From Acanthosepion esculentum (Eukaryota > Mollusca > Cephalopoda > Sepiida > Sepiidae), in the NCBI GenBank assembly GCA_964036315.1, contig OZ038488.1, positions 69,532,342 through 69,596,341 of the forward strand: DNA of 64,000 bases, written 5' to 3'. The notes beneath the pieces are model-generated. The model did not search any database, had not been told where the DNA came from, and worked only from the letters and a program-made list of their open reading frames with translations. Shown here one piece after another: positions 1 to 11,999 of this stretch. Made by a program: the position numbers and the translations under genes. The number at the start of each line of letters is the position of its first letter. The stretch's first letter is position 1.

Positions 1-178
1 GCTGGGCCATCTAGATCAGCAACTACATTTTCCATCTGTGGCACAATATGCACCAAATACAACAAAATTTGGAAGTATACTCTGATCATTATGCAAAATA
101 TTTTATTTTTTTGTAGATTTACTATATAACGGTCACAAGTTGCCTACCCTGTGTAATTACTGATGGCACATGCCACAT

Positions 179-184
<6 letters not shown>

Positions 185-257
<73 letters not shown>
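185..257. repeat. (TA)n microsatellite
   Basis: Uninterrupted alternating TA of about 70 bp within intron sequence. Confidence 0.98.
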
Positions 258-260
<3 letters not shown>

Positions 261-436
261 CTATATTTTAGAATAAGTGTGTAGGAATTAATCATTTCAA
301 GATTTTATATGAGGATTTTTTAAGACTCAGTACTGGGATAGTACTTTAAAACAGGAATCATGCTAAAATTTATAACCTTCCTGAGATAATTAATGGCCAG
401 AATTTTTAATATTCTCAACATCCAGGAAACAAGTCA

Positions 437-439
<3 letters not shown>

Positions 440-483
<44 letters not shown>

Positions 484-484
484 T
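440..484. repeat. (TG)n microsatellite
   Basis: About 19 TG units running into a short TA stretch. Confidence 0.97.
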
Positions 485-2964
485 TGAAGAAAAAAAAACA
501 ATAAAGCCTCAAACATTTACTTTATATATAGAAATTTGGCAGGAGAACTGAAAGAAAAAGTAAAATTTAAGATTTCACTCTTATGGCTACCCCTCCCAAA
601 CACAAACACTTTAAAATAAATATTTGCCATTGGTTTTTTGAAAGGATTCACATAAAACTATTTATCATTTCATAACAGTGTCATCATTCATTTGCCTGAT
701 TCTATTTTCCTGTTGGTCTGGGTAAGGATAAGGTTAGCATGTGGTTCTAATCATCTTTGGGATCTCTCTGACTGTTACTGCTGCCTCACCAAGGTAAATA
801 GGTATAAAATAATCTATAGTGGACAGGTGCAGATAGATGGGCAGACACCCCCTGCAGAGTAGGGTAGCAGACATTAAGAATTGGGTGAGACAGATTTACC
901 ATTGATTAGTCTGTGGATGCTAAATAAATCACAATACAAGCAGAATTTCTTTTACTAGAACTTACAGACAAGATTACAACTAAAACCCAATGAGTCGTAG
1001 TAATACTAATAAAAAAGAAAAACAAAATAATATAAAATATATAAAGTGAACAGTAACAAGAACTTTTTTCTAACTGATTTAAATTTGCTCATATTTAAAC
1101 ATTAAATCAATACTAAAAACTTTATATCCAGTGTCTGCAATAGAAGGAGATTTCTCAGGATACAAGTCAAAATTCATTATTTGAAACAATTTAAAAAAAA
1201 AAAATTCTTCAGTACTGCTTTTTAACACAAGATTTGTTTTATGTTAAGCAAATATTTTCACAAGTATTTAACAGACCCTAGTATAAAAGATTTTAGTTTG
1301 AAAAGACTTCATCACAAGGCTGAGATTGGACTGAATTTTGAAGAAGCAAAATAAATATTATAATGATGAGGATAGTGGTGGTAATGTAAATTGGCTTTTA
1401 TAGTGAGCAATTTTTTTTTTTAATTATCCTTTAAATAAATCTTATTAGATTAGTTTCCATGTTAGATTTAAGGACAGTGCCAAAAACAGTTTAGAAGCAA
1501 CTGATTTCAACTAGCAAAAATGTAACTAAATATTATTCTGTTATAATTTAATTTTATATTTACAGTACTGTATATTACCTAAAAAAATGGCCTCTACCTA
1601 TAATCAGATTTAATGAACATGTCATTAATAGACTCCACTTTCCCCTGTTATTCTGGCTAAATGGATAATTTACTCTAGGTGGGGGTTGGGAAGTTACTAA
1701 ACACTTAAACACACAGTAAGGTGCAGAAAAATTCTGAACCCTTCCGACAAGTCCTTTTTCCTCATCAGAAATCTAATGTTTGATGATTTGGTCATATTTT
1801 GTGAAGTGGGAATGGGTACCCCACATATACCAATATCTTATCTACTCATGTAGACATAAAAACTTCCTGAAGATGACTGCAGAACATTCAATGGTATGAG
1901 AAATTTGCCTTCAAAATTTATCTGATCAAAATGATATTTTTGGTAAGTTATTGCAGTTATTTTATATGAGCAAAAGTAAAAAAAATAAAATATTTATATT
2001 TATATATATGTTTTATTTTGAAAATAACCTACAATAAATTAACTAAATTTACTTCTTTAGACCTCAAGAAAGTCAAATGTACTATGAATACTCATAAAAT
2101 GTTTATCATTATAATAGTAAAGCTTTATTAAGAAAAGAATGAAATGTTATTAAACCATATGACAAAGTATTATGCAGATTAATACATTAGAAAATAAACG
2201 ATAAGCACTCAGAGTTATATTAATGTTGATCTTACTAATCATTTTATTAGTACTCAAGAAAAATGGCCTTGCACTAAAGTTAGTTTTATGCAACAAATAT
2301 ATACAAAACTTCAGATTTCTATGACCCATATATAAAAAAAATGCAATGTGCATCCACATTTTTTTTTCGTAATACTTTTCACAGAACACATAGATATTAT
2401 ACTCAGATCCTAGGTAGAACAGAAGTGTTAGAATGTGACACTTTAACCTTAGGCAAAGTGTACAGATACTAATCCATATGTAAATAATCCTGTTATTTTT
2501 TTTTTACAGGTATTATGTTTTCCCTAAAAGACATAAAAATAAGGGATATGTTATAATAAAATTATCTCCTAACTGACACTAAAAATTATAAAAGATTCAA
2601 GACAGTCAATATTGAATCTTTATGGTTTCTCTAATGATTATAAATAAAAAGAAAATAATTTAAATAAAAATGCACAAACCATCAGAGGACAATGGAACAA
2701 AGTAATAATTCCTTGGTTCCCAACTGGTATCTTCAAAGGAATTAATGTTCCAAACTTGCCCACCCTTTCTTCTAAAAGGGAACCCACTAAAATAGATTAG
2801 CATTCCTCAGAGTTGAAATAGAAGATAAAGCTAAAGAGGGAGGGCAATTGCCCCTCAGTGGCAGTTATGCCAAAGATGTTATGGAATCGAGTAACCTTTT
2901 TCGATGAGTTAAGAAACTTTCACAGTTACGTAAGTACATACAGGTGGGCCAATGTTACGCTTAC

Positions 2965-3020
2965 CTTGGCTCGTTCCAGCTGTTTTCTTTGTTCTGCATA
3001 TGCAGGAGGAGTCTTTAATG
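2965..3020 (-). CDS. MRTF: MRTF internal exon: linker after the first RPEL motif
   Basis: This 56 nt minus-strand exon lies between an acceptor (pyrimidine-rich run ending TTGTGCAG) and a donor (AAG|GTAAGCG). Its first two bases complete the proline codon split at the end of the 6522-6587 exon. It then reads LKTPPAYAEQRKQLERAK and ends in phase 0. Vertebrate MRTFs have a near-identical stretch directly after RPEL1: proline-proline, then an LK(S/T)P segment, then HEQRRSLERA-type residues. In that family the RPEL region binds G-actin and keeps the SRF coactivator cytoplasmic. The following exon, expected to begin near the second RPEL, was not found below this position and presumably lies outside the window. 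Family assignment is firm; the choice among MRTF-A, MRTF-B and myocardin does not apply to an invertebrate single-copy gene. Confidence 0.9.
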
Positions 3021-4676
3021 CTGCACAACAAAAAGAGAAAAGAAAACATTAGAAAAGCTATCAGATAAGAAAGGAAGAAGGCGAATGCAGAGGAGAGCAG
3101 TCTATAAAAATAAGGGACAAAACAGTTGCACTTGAAACATTGTCAGAAGATAGAACAATAAGTTTATGGTTTGTGACAGATGACTAAAAGCAGGTTAAGA
3201 TAATAACATCAGTTCTGGCTCAAACCCCTTTACAAGAAACAATATACTTATAGTATGTGCATCTCTACACATAATATCCACAAAGGTATATCAATAATTT
3301 GCAGAATCACTATTTGATTAGTCTATAATAGGATAAATAAGAAAAGTGTCAGAAGTTTTAAAAAAAGAAAGAAAAAGACTTTTTGAATCTAATTAGTGGT
3401 GCTTGATTAAAAAAGAATATGAGAAAATTATTTTTCAATCAGAAAAAAAAAAAAAAAATAGCATCAAAAATCTTTGGCAGATATGGAACCCTATAAACTA
3501 CAAACAGCTTATAATGTGCCATTTAAATTGTTTATGCAACAGAATGGTTTATGCCTAATGTACCAGTTCTCATTAGATCAAATTTAAGCAACAACAAAGC
3601 TGATGAATACTTAAATGGCTGATGTTTTCAGAACATCAGGTACTGAAAGCAACTTATAGCGTTTTGCCAGACTAGTCTAAGCCTAGTCAACAAATCTTTC
3701 TACCTAATAGAGTTATTACCTTGCTTGTTTTTACATACAATAATTATCAAGAGAGCAACAAGGAGTCCAAATGTAGATAAAAATTCAATACTAACGATGC
3801 CACAACTCACAAGCTATTGTGAGATGAAGGATGGTCGTTAAATACAAAGAATCATTACATTTTAACACTTCAATCTCCCCACCCGAGTTCCAGAGTATAT
3901 CAACAAAATATAAGGATATTGGGCCAGAGAGACAATAAGAAAAACAAAGTAAAATACACACTTTCAAAAAAGTGACTGACAACCTGCATGTCCAACATGG
4001 TAGGTGGGCAATGAATAGGAAACCTCCCTCCACTAGACATATCTAGACCAGTGTCATTTACAAATGTCCAACTTCAGTGACAAAATAGCTTCACACATCA
4101 TCTTAAAATGGAAGTTAGAAAACAATGCCTACTGAAGACCAAATTGACTATTACTACTAATATAAACCCAAACCACAAAGCCTGATTGCCATTTTTTTTC
4201 TACATTTTTGGGCTTATAAAATTGCACAGGAGATATATATATATATATAATTCACCCAAGGAGTGCTGTGGTAGCATGGACACTCCAACATTTACCTTAG
4301 AGGTCTCTTGTTTACCTTCCAGACTATTCCAATTTGTGTTTGCCCACATAACTTTTTTATGTACTCAGCTGCCATAGGTGGAATTAATAGCAATGTAGCA
4401 AATACTGCCTTAAAAATGAAACAGAATTTCGGCTCAGAATAGCAAAAAAAGATAATATTTTGCTCCAATATGTTGTCTGGTGTATGTGAATGAAATGTTG
4501 ACTGTAGAAGGTTGGCAGCTGACTTTGGTGGACAAACAAGTTTCCACTTGATGAACAGAACACACAGGCCATTCACGGTAAAGCAGTGGGGGTGGGGTAG
4601 AGTGGGCAAGAAGTGTAACAAAATAAGAACTGGGAAAGGATGGTCAAAAAAGTTGCCAATTCTTAAAAACAAAGCT

Positions 4677-4845
4677 AAATATACTTATTTACATTATTTA
4701 AATTCGGACTATTGTCCTTATCTTTGTTGTTGTTATCACAACATTTTGGCCATTGTGCCCTCTGGTCTTCCACAGCTATATATCATCCAAACTGAATACT
4801 TTATTTAATCTATGAGGGTAGACTGTTCTCATTCCACTGTTTATG
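4677..4845 (-). mobile_element. Penelope-like/foldback arm, degraded solo copy
   Basis: On the minus strand this matches the arms at 34.2-34.7 kb and 55.3-55.9 kb: a segment ending in AGTCTACCCTCATAG..., a region corresponding to CTGAAGAAGGC now decayed, then GGACAATAGTCCGAAT. Only one orientation is present, so it is a solo or truncated copy. Families with these tails in molluscs are often Penelope-like; that label is inference. Confidence 0.55.
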
Positions 4846-4872
4846 TCTAGGGATATCCTCTAGTTCTTATTT

Positions 4873-4993
4873 TTAAAAAGACTTCCACCAAGTCCAAGTG
4901 CAAATGCACACTGCCTGGCCCAGGGATTGAACCCACAATCACTATGTGATCAAATTCACAACCAACACTTTAAACCATCAGGCTATTGTGCCA
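4873..4993 (-). mobile_element. tRNA-derived SINE (Lys/Arg-type head)
   Basis: Read on the minus strand it starts TGGCACAATAGCCTGATGG, an A-box-like sequence, and carries GGGTTCAATCCCTGG, an excellent Pol III B box. A short unrelated tail with CAAATGCACTTGG follows. tRNA-derived SINEs of this kind are well known from squid and octopus. The copy is diverged from any functional tRNA and has no intact acceptor stem, so it is not a tRNA gene. Confidence 0.8.
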
Positions 4994-5481
4994 TAAGACG
5001 ATTTTCTGTAGTGAATTATACAAGTATAAATAGTGTAAATAATGATAACTCCTCATTCTAGAAATTTAGACAGAAACTAAATATATTTCTTAAATACTTT
5101 GGTTTTACTTGACAAATTTGAAAGAGATTTTTTTTTAAGTCTATATTTAAATTAATACCTTTGTTTTTGTTAAGTTTCAATCAACACATTGTTTGATGTT
5201 CTTCAGGTGTATATTTTGCAAAAATGTTTTAAATGGTTTTAAGCTAGATATTCACTGATGACCCTTGAGCAAATAAATACTCAGTCAATATTGTAAGCAG
5301 CTTCTGCTGGTTAATGTCCCATTTTGAGCTCATATAATAATTGATTGATTTGTTTTTTATGGTTTATCATCATTTTGTGGGTCATTTAATGCCAAAACAT
5401 GCCTTTGGATTGTAAGATATATTTTTTTAGAAGTGAATTAACACTCTTTTGACAATAACAATGATTTTTTTTTTCAGATAC

Positions 5482-5650
5482 ATATTCTACTATTTAACCT
5501 ATAACAATGGGAAGGAGATGAATTCATACCTTTACAAAGGTATTTGCACATATTTGCACCAATGTAACACACCCAACTGAAATTTGAACTAGACTCTCCA
5601 ATTTCTTATTCTGAGATGCTATCCATTACACCACCCACACATCCACACTA
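5482..5650 (-). mobile_element. tRNA-derived SINE with the shared tail, copy 1
   Basis: Minus strand: A-box-like TGGTGTAATGGATAGCATC, B-box-like AGTTCAAATTTCAGTTG, then the tail GTGCAAATACC...AAAGGTATGAATTC...CCATTGTTATAGG. The same head and tail recur at 20.7, 30.8, 33.9 and 59.4 kb. Confidence 0.72.
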
Positions 5651-6521
5651 ATACAATAAAAAAAAAAATTAGTAAAATGTACTTTTTTTTTCATCTTTAA
5701 TCTGATATCCAACAATAAACACTGAAAACAAATCCATTAGCATGATCAACAGAACTAAATTCACATATTAAAATTTTATATTACAAGAATGTTGTTGAAT
5801 AATATTTCCTTCCAAAATAAAGTATCAAAGTTTAAAATAACAATAATTACAATTAATTTTGCAGCAACGTAAAATTTCCCTTAAAAGGAAATTAGAACTT
5901 TCTGAAACAGTTTGAAATATTTCAAGATGAAGTACAAGGTCAACAAATCAAATAGTGTCATCTGTATTTGCATCTATATTTGAACCATACAAAAATAATC
6001 AATCTGTTATAGCAAAATATTCCTGAAATCCAAGGGATTTAACACTGCATACACATTTAACCCTATCAGTCTTTAAGAAATTTCAATTTTTAAATGCCTT
6101 GATTCCTAACTGAATAGTTGACAAAAATCTGAAAGTGTGATGTTGGTGCAATTTGATATATCTCGAAAACAATTGACAATCAAGTATTACAAGTTGATTT
6201 TATATAAAAGCAAATTGATTTCTCTTTCACATCAAATTCATTCTCCTTGGTATTACTGATTATGAGAAAGAGTTTTGGAAATCTACAAATTTTATAAATT
6301 CATAAATTTCTGGTGTCTCTAATTGGTCATGTAACTTGTGTTACTGGACTTCAAAGACTTGAAACTTGCTAGAATATTTAGGCACTTTTAGCATTAAAGA
6401 GTTCGGGATAAAATGGATTGTAAAAGTCTCTGGCTTGAGCTAAGTAGTAAATAAAAGCCATGAAGAAGTTGAATACTTTTGATAAAGGTTGTTTAAGAAA
6501 GAAGTCATGTGTAAAACTTAC

Positions 6522-6587
6522 GTGGATAAATGCCTTGGTCAACCAGTTCATTGACAGAACGCCGAAGCATCAACTTGCGCTTCAGAG
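6522..6587 (-). CDS. MRTF: MRTF internal exon: first RPEL actin-binding motif
   Basis: This 66 nt minus-strand exon has acceptor TTTATTCCAG and donor CCAC|GTAAGTTTT, with phase 1 at both ends. After the serine codon completed from the 31772-32032 exon it reads LKRKLMLRRSVNELVDQGIY and then proline. This is an RPEL1 motif. As in vertebrate MRTFs, the canonical proline after the first arginine is replaced by arginine (RR instead of RP), while the EL, the VDQGI and the following PP are kept. RPEL motifs bind monomeric actin; in MRTF this couples Rho/actin state to nuclear entry and SRF target transcription. It joins the 2965-3020 exon across a 3.5 kb intron to give an uninterrupted RPEL1-linker match, which confirms both exons. 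Confidence 0.93.
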
Positions 6588-7368
6588 CTGGAATAAAGCA
6601 AAGAAACCAAATTATAGAAAAATGGCAAAAAAGGCAAACAAGAGTTGAAAAAGTGAAGTAAAGAATATTACTGTTTAATTGCTAATGTAAAAGCATTTAT
6701 AAACAAGCACTTCACAATTGAATATTTAAAACAAAACAAAGAAAAAAGAAGACACAAATTTACTTAGAAAATACTTGATTTTCCAAAGGGTAAAATCAAT
6801 TATTTATAAAAAGAATCATTAAAGGAAAACAGATCAAATCCTTTACAAAAAAAGAAAAATTAAAAACCTGAAAATACAAACTCTTATTTTCAAAAAATTG
6901 GAAATATTTCCATAAATTTTTGTAAAGACTTAAATAAAAAAACGTTTATAATGGGGGGGGGGTCTCTCTTCTCATCAGGCAATTTGTGAATTGTATATTA
7001 GTTTCCCTACTCAACAATCATTGCTATTTTTGTCAGTGCATTCTCTAAATAGGCAAGCAAATAATGTGTGTGTATGTGCGCATATATACATACACGTACA
7101 CACAAGGATAACTTAAAAGCAATTCCCCAAAATGACCAAACAGATTTTTGTTCTGCACCCTCTTCATTACCCACTCATATTTTGAAGACAATAACATTTC
7201 TAAAATTTTATAGACAGAAGATGAAAGGCATAACACAGAATAATTATCAAAAAATAGACTCTCATTAAAAGACAATTATTGCATACTAGAGTACTAAATA
7301 TTTTACTGAAATAAACATAAAAACATGATTATCTTGTGACATTGCTTTGAATATTGATGCCACACCTG

Positions 7369-7369
<1 letters not shown>

Positions 7370-7422
<53 letters not shown>
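7370..7422. repeat. (TA)n microsatellite
   Basis: About 50 bp of TA ending exactly where the 5'-truncated LINE copy begins. Confidence 0.97.
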
Positions 7423-7425
<3 letters not shown>

Positions 7426-7426
7426 T

Positions 7427-7890
7427 AGAAATTCTTGATAAAATACAAAGAAGAATCTGCAGTGTTATTGACCTTGACCTGGCATCTCTGCTCCAGTCAC
7501 TTTCCCAGCACAATAATGTAACTTCCCTGTGCCTTTTCTATAAATGCTTTCATGTTAACTGCTCTGATGAACTTTCTTCTATGGTATCTAGACATTATGC
7601 ATTCAAGTACAATACTAGATTGGTGGCAAGGTCTCACTATTTTACAGTTGAAATGACTCGATGTAATCATAAGTTGTATGTTAACATTTTCTTCTATTGC
7701 ACTTCTTGCTTTCCAGTCAACTTTGATCTTCCAAAATCTAAATGCAATGTCAGTTGTTATCTTCAGTTTCAATTCCTGTTCTTTTATTCGCACTCCTTAA
7801 GAATGTTTTTATTTTACTCAAATTCTCCCGCACTAAGTAACTCCTTGCATCTTAGTGGCTTTATTGCCTTGCTTAGGGTGAAATGATTAG
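7427..7890 (+). mobile_element. 5'-truncated LINE, reverse transcriptase C-terminus
   Basis: The open stretch encodes ILDKIQRRICSVIDLD, then ASLLQSLSQHNNVTSLCLFY, then CSDELSSMVS and NTRLVARSHYFTVEMTRCN. This is the conserved C-terminal block of non-LTR retrotransposon ORF2 in many molluscan LINEs: an LDKVQRR...LFYRYFHGKCSDEL pattern followed by a TRLATRSH-type segment. It stays open to LSGFIALLRVK and stops just before an AAAATAAAAC tail. It is an intronic insertion, not a host gene. The 58.2 kb copy is the same family. Confidence 0.82.
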
Positions 7891-8129
7891 AAAATAAAAC
7901 ATTTTTCACTTAAAAAAAATATCCTGTTAATCAGCACATTCATAAGATTATTACCTGTATTGATTCTGAAGCAATTTCTAGATAATTAAGCATTTGTCAA
8001 GCAAAGTTTTTATCACAGATGTTTTTTTTTACAGATTTTTCATGCTTAAACACCACAGTCCATCATTCTAACAAACCTCAGGTATACAGCATATCAGAAA
8101 GGTCTGTAAAATATATATTTTCTTCGAGG

Positions 8130-8395
8130 TGCTGTGTACCTTCAGGACATTATTAATCATGGCTCTCCACAATTTCTTGCCCTTTGTAGCTCTTAATAAA
8201 TTTTATCTTTTTGCTATCTCCTCTAAACACTGTTCTGCCATTCATTTCCTAAAGCTCACTATGTGGGTTATACATTGTTTTCCTGTCTCTCTTGCCTTCA
8301 ATCGATCCTGTGAGTATCAAATTTTCCAAGCCCTCTTTCCTCATTATGTGCTATAGAAACTTCGACAGTTTCATCATGATGTTAAATATAGTCCC
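8130..8395 (-). mobile_element. RTE-like LINE 3' fragment, copy A
   Basis: Homologous to the 3' part of the minus-strand LINE fragments at 16.2 and 20.2 kb (shared text such as ATGGCTCTCCACAATTTCTT and TTCCTCATTATGTGCT on the plus strand). This copy is limited to the end of ORF2, where the reading frame is largely broken, and the 3' tail. Confidence 0.68.
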
Positions 8396-8399
8396 CCCA

Positions 8400-10440
8400 C
8401 CATTTTCTCTAAAATGTCTTTGTTAATTAAAAGACAAGAGTAAACATTAATTGCACTTTTTACTTTTACAGTATGGCTAAAGTTGTTATAGATTTTCCAC
8501 CAAATCCAGTTTGTGACTAAACGAAGGTATAAAAAAAATATTTCAAATGTTAATTTTCTAGGCAAACAGGGCATCCCCACTTGAAAGATTGGCAGAACAG
8601 CATTCTCCCTACCCTCTCACTTCAGGCAATTTCACTTTATGTTATCAAAGATAACAGTGATTACATGACAACTAGAAAAAGCAAAGTATGCATAGGGGTT
8701 TTTTTGGGGGGGGGGGGTTGCTGAAGGGAGTGAAGGGAAAATAAAAGTCACCATAAATCATTTCAAAACAAAACAAAAAATTCCATTAACTATTCAGTTC
8801 TAAAGAGTAATTCTCTGAAACAGAGCAATCATTTTCCTAAGTTATTGCCATCTAGTGACTAAAACATGTATGCATAGTGATTTACTTCTAAGCCAATATG
8901 ACTAGACAATGGCCCTGTAAATAACATTCTCAAAGCAGAGAGATTGGTAAGATAAGACAAAAGACTGAACAGTAGAAAGTTTTGAGAGAGGACTTCCAAA
9001 TGGGTTTTCTAGGCCACAGAGAGTGTAAATTCTAAATTCTTTTTAGTATAGTTCAACAAACATTTGTCTTAGCAGATCATTCATTGTTTTTACACACAGA
9101 TCCCATCACCTAAAAAAAACTTTTAGAAAGCCTGTGGAATGCATTCTGAGAAAAACTTATTAGCGAAATATGAACGATTATTTAACTACAAAAAGCAAGT
9201 CTCCTAATCGTGGCAGTAGTTTTTCGATGGACAGTTGTAACTGAAATGTTTTTGTTAGTAAAATGCTTTAAATGATTTTACAAAAAAAACAAAAAAAAAA
9301 ATAAAAAAATCAAGTGTAATTAAACCTCCCAAAATAAGAAAAAGATACCCACCCACAAAGAAAAAAAAAAAACAAAAACAAAAAAAAATTGCTAAGTTTA
9401 ATGTTCAGTTATCTGGGGTTCTTTATTATATCTTCAAAGTTGAATTATTACTCAGCTCACTCTTAAATTACATGCAATTACATGCAATTTTGAAGTACAT
9501 AACAATGTAATGGTTCATAAGCAAGAGCCATTATAGAAATGCTAACAAAATTTGTGATCTGTGAAAGTAAATTTTTAATTTCTAAAACTTTATCTGGATT
9601 AGTCTTCAGTCAATACAAGAAGATCATTTTTGTTTTCATCATGAAAAGAATTTTTATTTTCCTTTAATTAAAGGATAGGGCGGGGCTTACTAAAACCTAC
9701 TCTCATACATACAATTTAGGAGTCCAATTCCGGTGATTATGGCTGGTGCCAGAGAAGCTGCTTCCTGTTCAAGGTATGTTATGTTTTCCTAATAAACCAA
9801 AGAAGGTAAAAAAAAAAAAGTTGGTGGGGAGAGAGAGAGAGCATTCTAGGTTTTTCTCCTTTCATTCTTTGTCAAAGAAACAGCTGGAAAGCCAAAAAGA
9901 TAAGTGACTAGCAGCAAGGGGTTTCAACAAGGAAGCAGATAACCAAAGCTTCCCCTTCATAGGAGGAGATTCTCTAAGTAATAAAAAATGGAACACCTGA
10001 GTTGGAAAAACATTATTCATAGTCTCAAGATCTTTTGTCTATGCAAGAATAAAGTCACTTTGTGCAGTTGGACAGATCAAGCAATGATTTGCTTTTACCA
10101 GAGAATTGAGAATTCTAGTACAGGAAACGCTGACCAAAAGATGTGATGGCACTTTTAAAAAATAATATTTCCAATGGCCTTTTTTTCCTTGCTTTTGTTC
10201 CAAATTGAAAATAAGTGTTCATTTATTCCTACTGTAGGTATACTCTTCTGAAAGGTAATAATTGATTAGGATCACCTGAACAATATCAACCCCAGTATAA
10301 GTCAAATGGAAATGAACAACTGGCAAGAATACTTCTCACTAACAATGGCTTGTAAGACTAACAACCCAATATACCAGATTAATCTTCTAAGATATTTTTA
10401 GAGAGCTCAAATCTACATTGGTGCATGTGCCAGAGTAAAC
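8400..10440. other. Intron stretch without a recognised gene
   Basis: Low-complexity AT-rich sequence with a G run at 8707-8719 and A-rich runs near 9285-9390. A short plus-strand piece ending TTCAAGGTATGTT near 9770 resembles a donor site but has no supported exon. Confidence 0.5.
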
Positions 10441-10454
10441 TTAGTTTCTCTCTC

Positions 10455-10498
10455 TCTCACACACACACACACACGTGTGTGATGTGTGTGTGTGTGAA
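10455..10498. repeat. (TC)n(AC)n and (GT)n self-complementary microsatellite
   Basis: A TC/AC run meets a GTGTGTGATGTGTGTG run, forming a short hairpin-prone repeat immediately upstream of the foldback element. Confidence 0.8.
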
Positions 10499-10605
10499 AG
10501 TTCTCAGAATATATCTGTAAAGAAGACAAATTGAATAAAATAGACAATTTGAAAATAGTCCTTGATGAAGTGTTTTGTCATTCAACTTTATCAAATCAAA
10601 ATGTT

Positions 10606-10988
10606 GTGTAGTTACATGAAATAAAAAATTTTAAAAGATGATCATGTGTAAGTCTCTTTTTGGAGATTAGTAACTTTTTCTTTTCTTTGACTAAGTGTGT
10701 GTATTTTTTTCCATGTCAACAATGTGTTAAAGTTCTCAGAATATATCTGTAGAGAACACAAATTGAATAAAATAAATCAGAAAATAGTACATAGCCCTTA
10801 CCGACTTAGTACTATTTTATTCAATTTGTCTTCTCTACAGATATATTCTGAGAACTTTAACACATTGTTGACATGGAAAACAAAAACACACACTTAGTCA
10901 AAAAAAAGAAAAGAAAAAATTGCTAATATCCAAAAAGAGCCTTAGACATGAATGTCTTAATTTTTTTTTTTTTTTCATGTAACTACAC
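10606..10988. mobile_element. Foldback element with about 175 bp inverted arms
   Basis: Left arm 10606-10777 begins GTGTAGTTACATGAA; right arm 10814-10988 ends TTCATGTAACTACAC. Inner parts also match as reverse complements (TCAACAATGTGTTAAAGTTC against GAACTTTAACACATTGTTGA). The loop is about 35 bp. A further direct copy of the inner segment (AGTTCTCAGAATATATCTGT) sits at 10499-10548, outside the left arm. No coding capacity; likely a MITE or foldback transposon. Confidence 0.82.
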
Positions 10989-11999
10989 ATTTCACTTTAG
11001 TTTATCATCACTCATGTGTGTGCATGTATATATATATATATATATGGTTCTGTTAAGAGCTGGAAATAATATTTGACAGTAATAGCATATACGCAAAGAT
11101 ATAAATGAGAAAATAATTAAATAAAAGTGTTCAAACAATAGAAAATAAAGCATAAATACCCACATATATATATAGTAAAAAAGAGCATACAAAAATTTAA
11201 AAAGAAAAATTCAATTGAACTACTCAACTTCATAAACAGAAAAAAATAATATGCCTAGACAATTTTACAGTCATCTCAACATATGCAAAGCAGATGCACA
11301 AAACTTGTACGAATGTGCAGCATATGGCATAAGTGAGAACATGTGTCAAGACAATTATTTTGCATCTCCTAGCAGATACAATTTTAAGGGAGGTTTCAAT
11401 TAAAGTAATAAAAAGAAATTTCAATTACAGACAGAAAATACTCAGAAACTTATTGTTACATTTGAATGGCTAAAAACAAAAAGGCTATTATTGAAGATAA
11501 AATGAAAAGAACGAATAGGCACAAGGAAAGTAGATGAGGAAGGAAACCACAATGTCTGTTTTCCAGTTGAAATTGGTGGTCTCAGTTTCCATGCAGATCT
11601 TAGGATCTACAAGGTTTATTAACAATAAATGTTTATGTTAAACAAAAACCGGTCAGCATTTTAGTATAAAAACATTACAGTACAAAACAAACAAAAGATG
11701 ATTCTAGAGAAATTCTAAGTAAAAATCCATAATTAAGTTCAGAATTTCTTTACTTACTCAAAAACAAATATATTCAAAGAATACCATACATATCATTGGA
11801 ACAATTGGTAAATAGTAAAATATTTAAAGTAGCCATTCCAAGTTCTCATCACAGTTAGAAAAGTTTGCTTTTAAGTATGCGATAATAGAATCCAAGTATA
11901 TTAATGGTACAACTTATATGGGTTTCTGATTGTTTAGGAAACTATCAGTTTTACAATATTTAAAAAATTATATATTGATATGCCAAAAATCATGGACTA

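Larger units (their letters stand above)
1..2964. other. Intron of MRTF downstream of the 2965-3020 exon
   Basis: AT-rich intronic sequence. It holds a long (TA)n tract at 185-257, a (TG)n tract at 440-484 and scattered A/T runs. I searched the minus strand for the next MRTF exon (second RPEL) and did not see one. No other gene is supported. Confidence 0.6.

Noticed and set aside
4873..4993. A functional tRNA gene
   Set aside because: A and B boxes are present but no cloverleaf with an acceptor stem can be drawn; it fits a SINE.
7347..7426. N-terminal (IY)n peptide of the open frame at 7347
   Set aside because: It is translated TA microsatellite ahead of the LINE fragment.
9690..9775. Plus-strand segment ending CTGTTCAAG|GTATGTT as a possible exon
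   Set aside because: Donor-like end but no convincing acceptor, no family match and opposite strand to MRTF.
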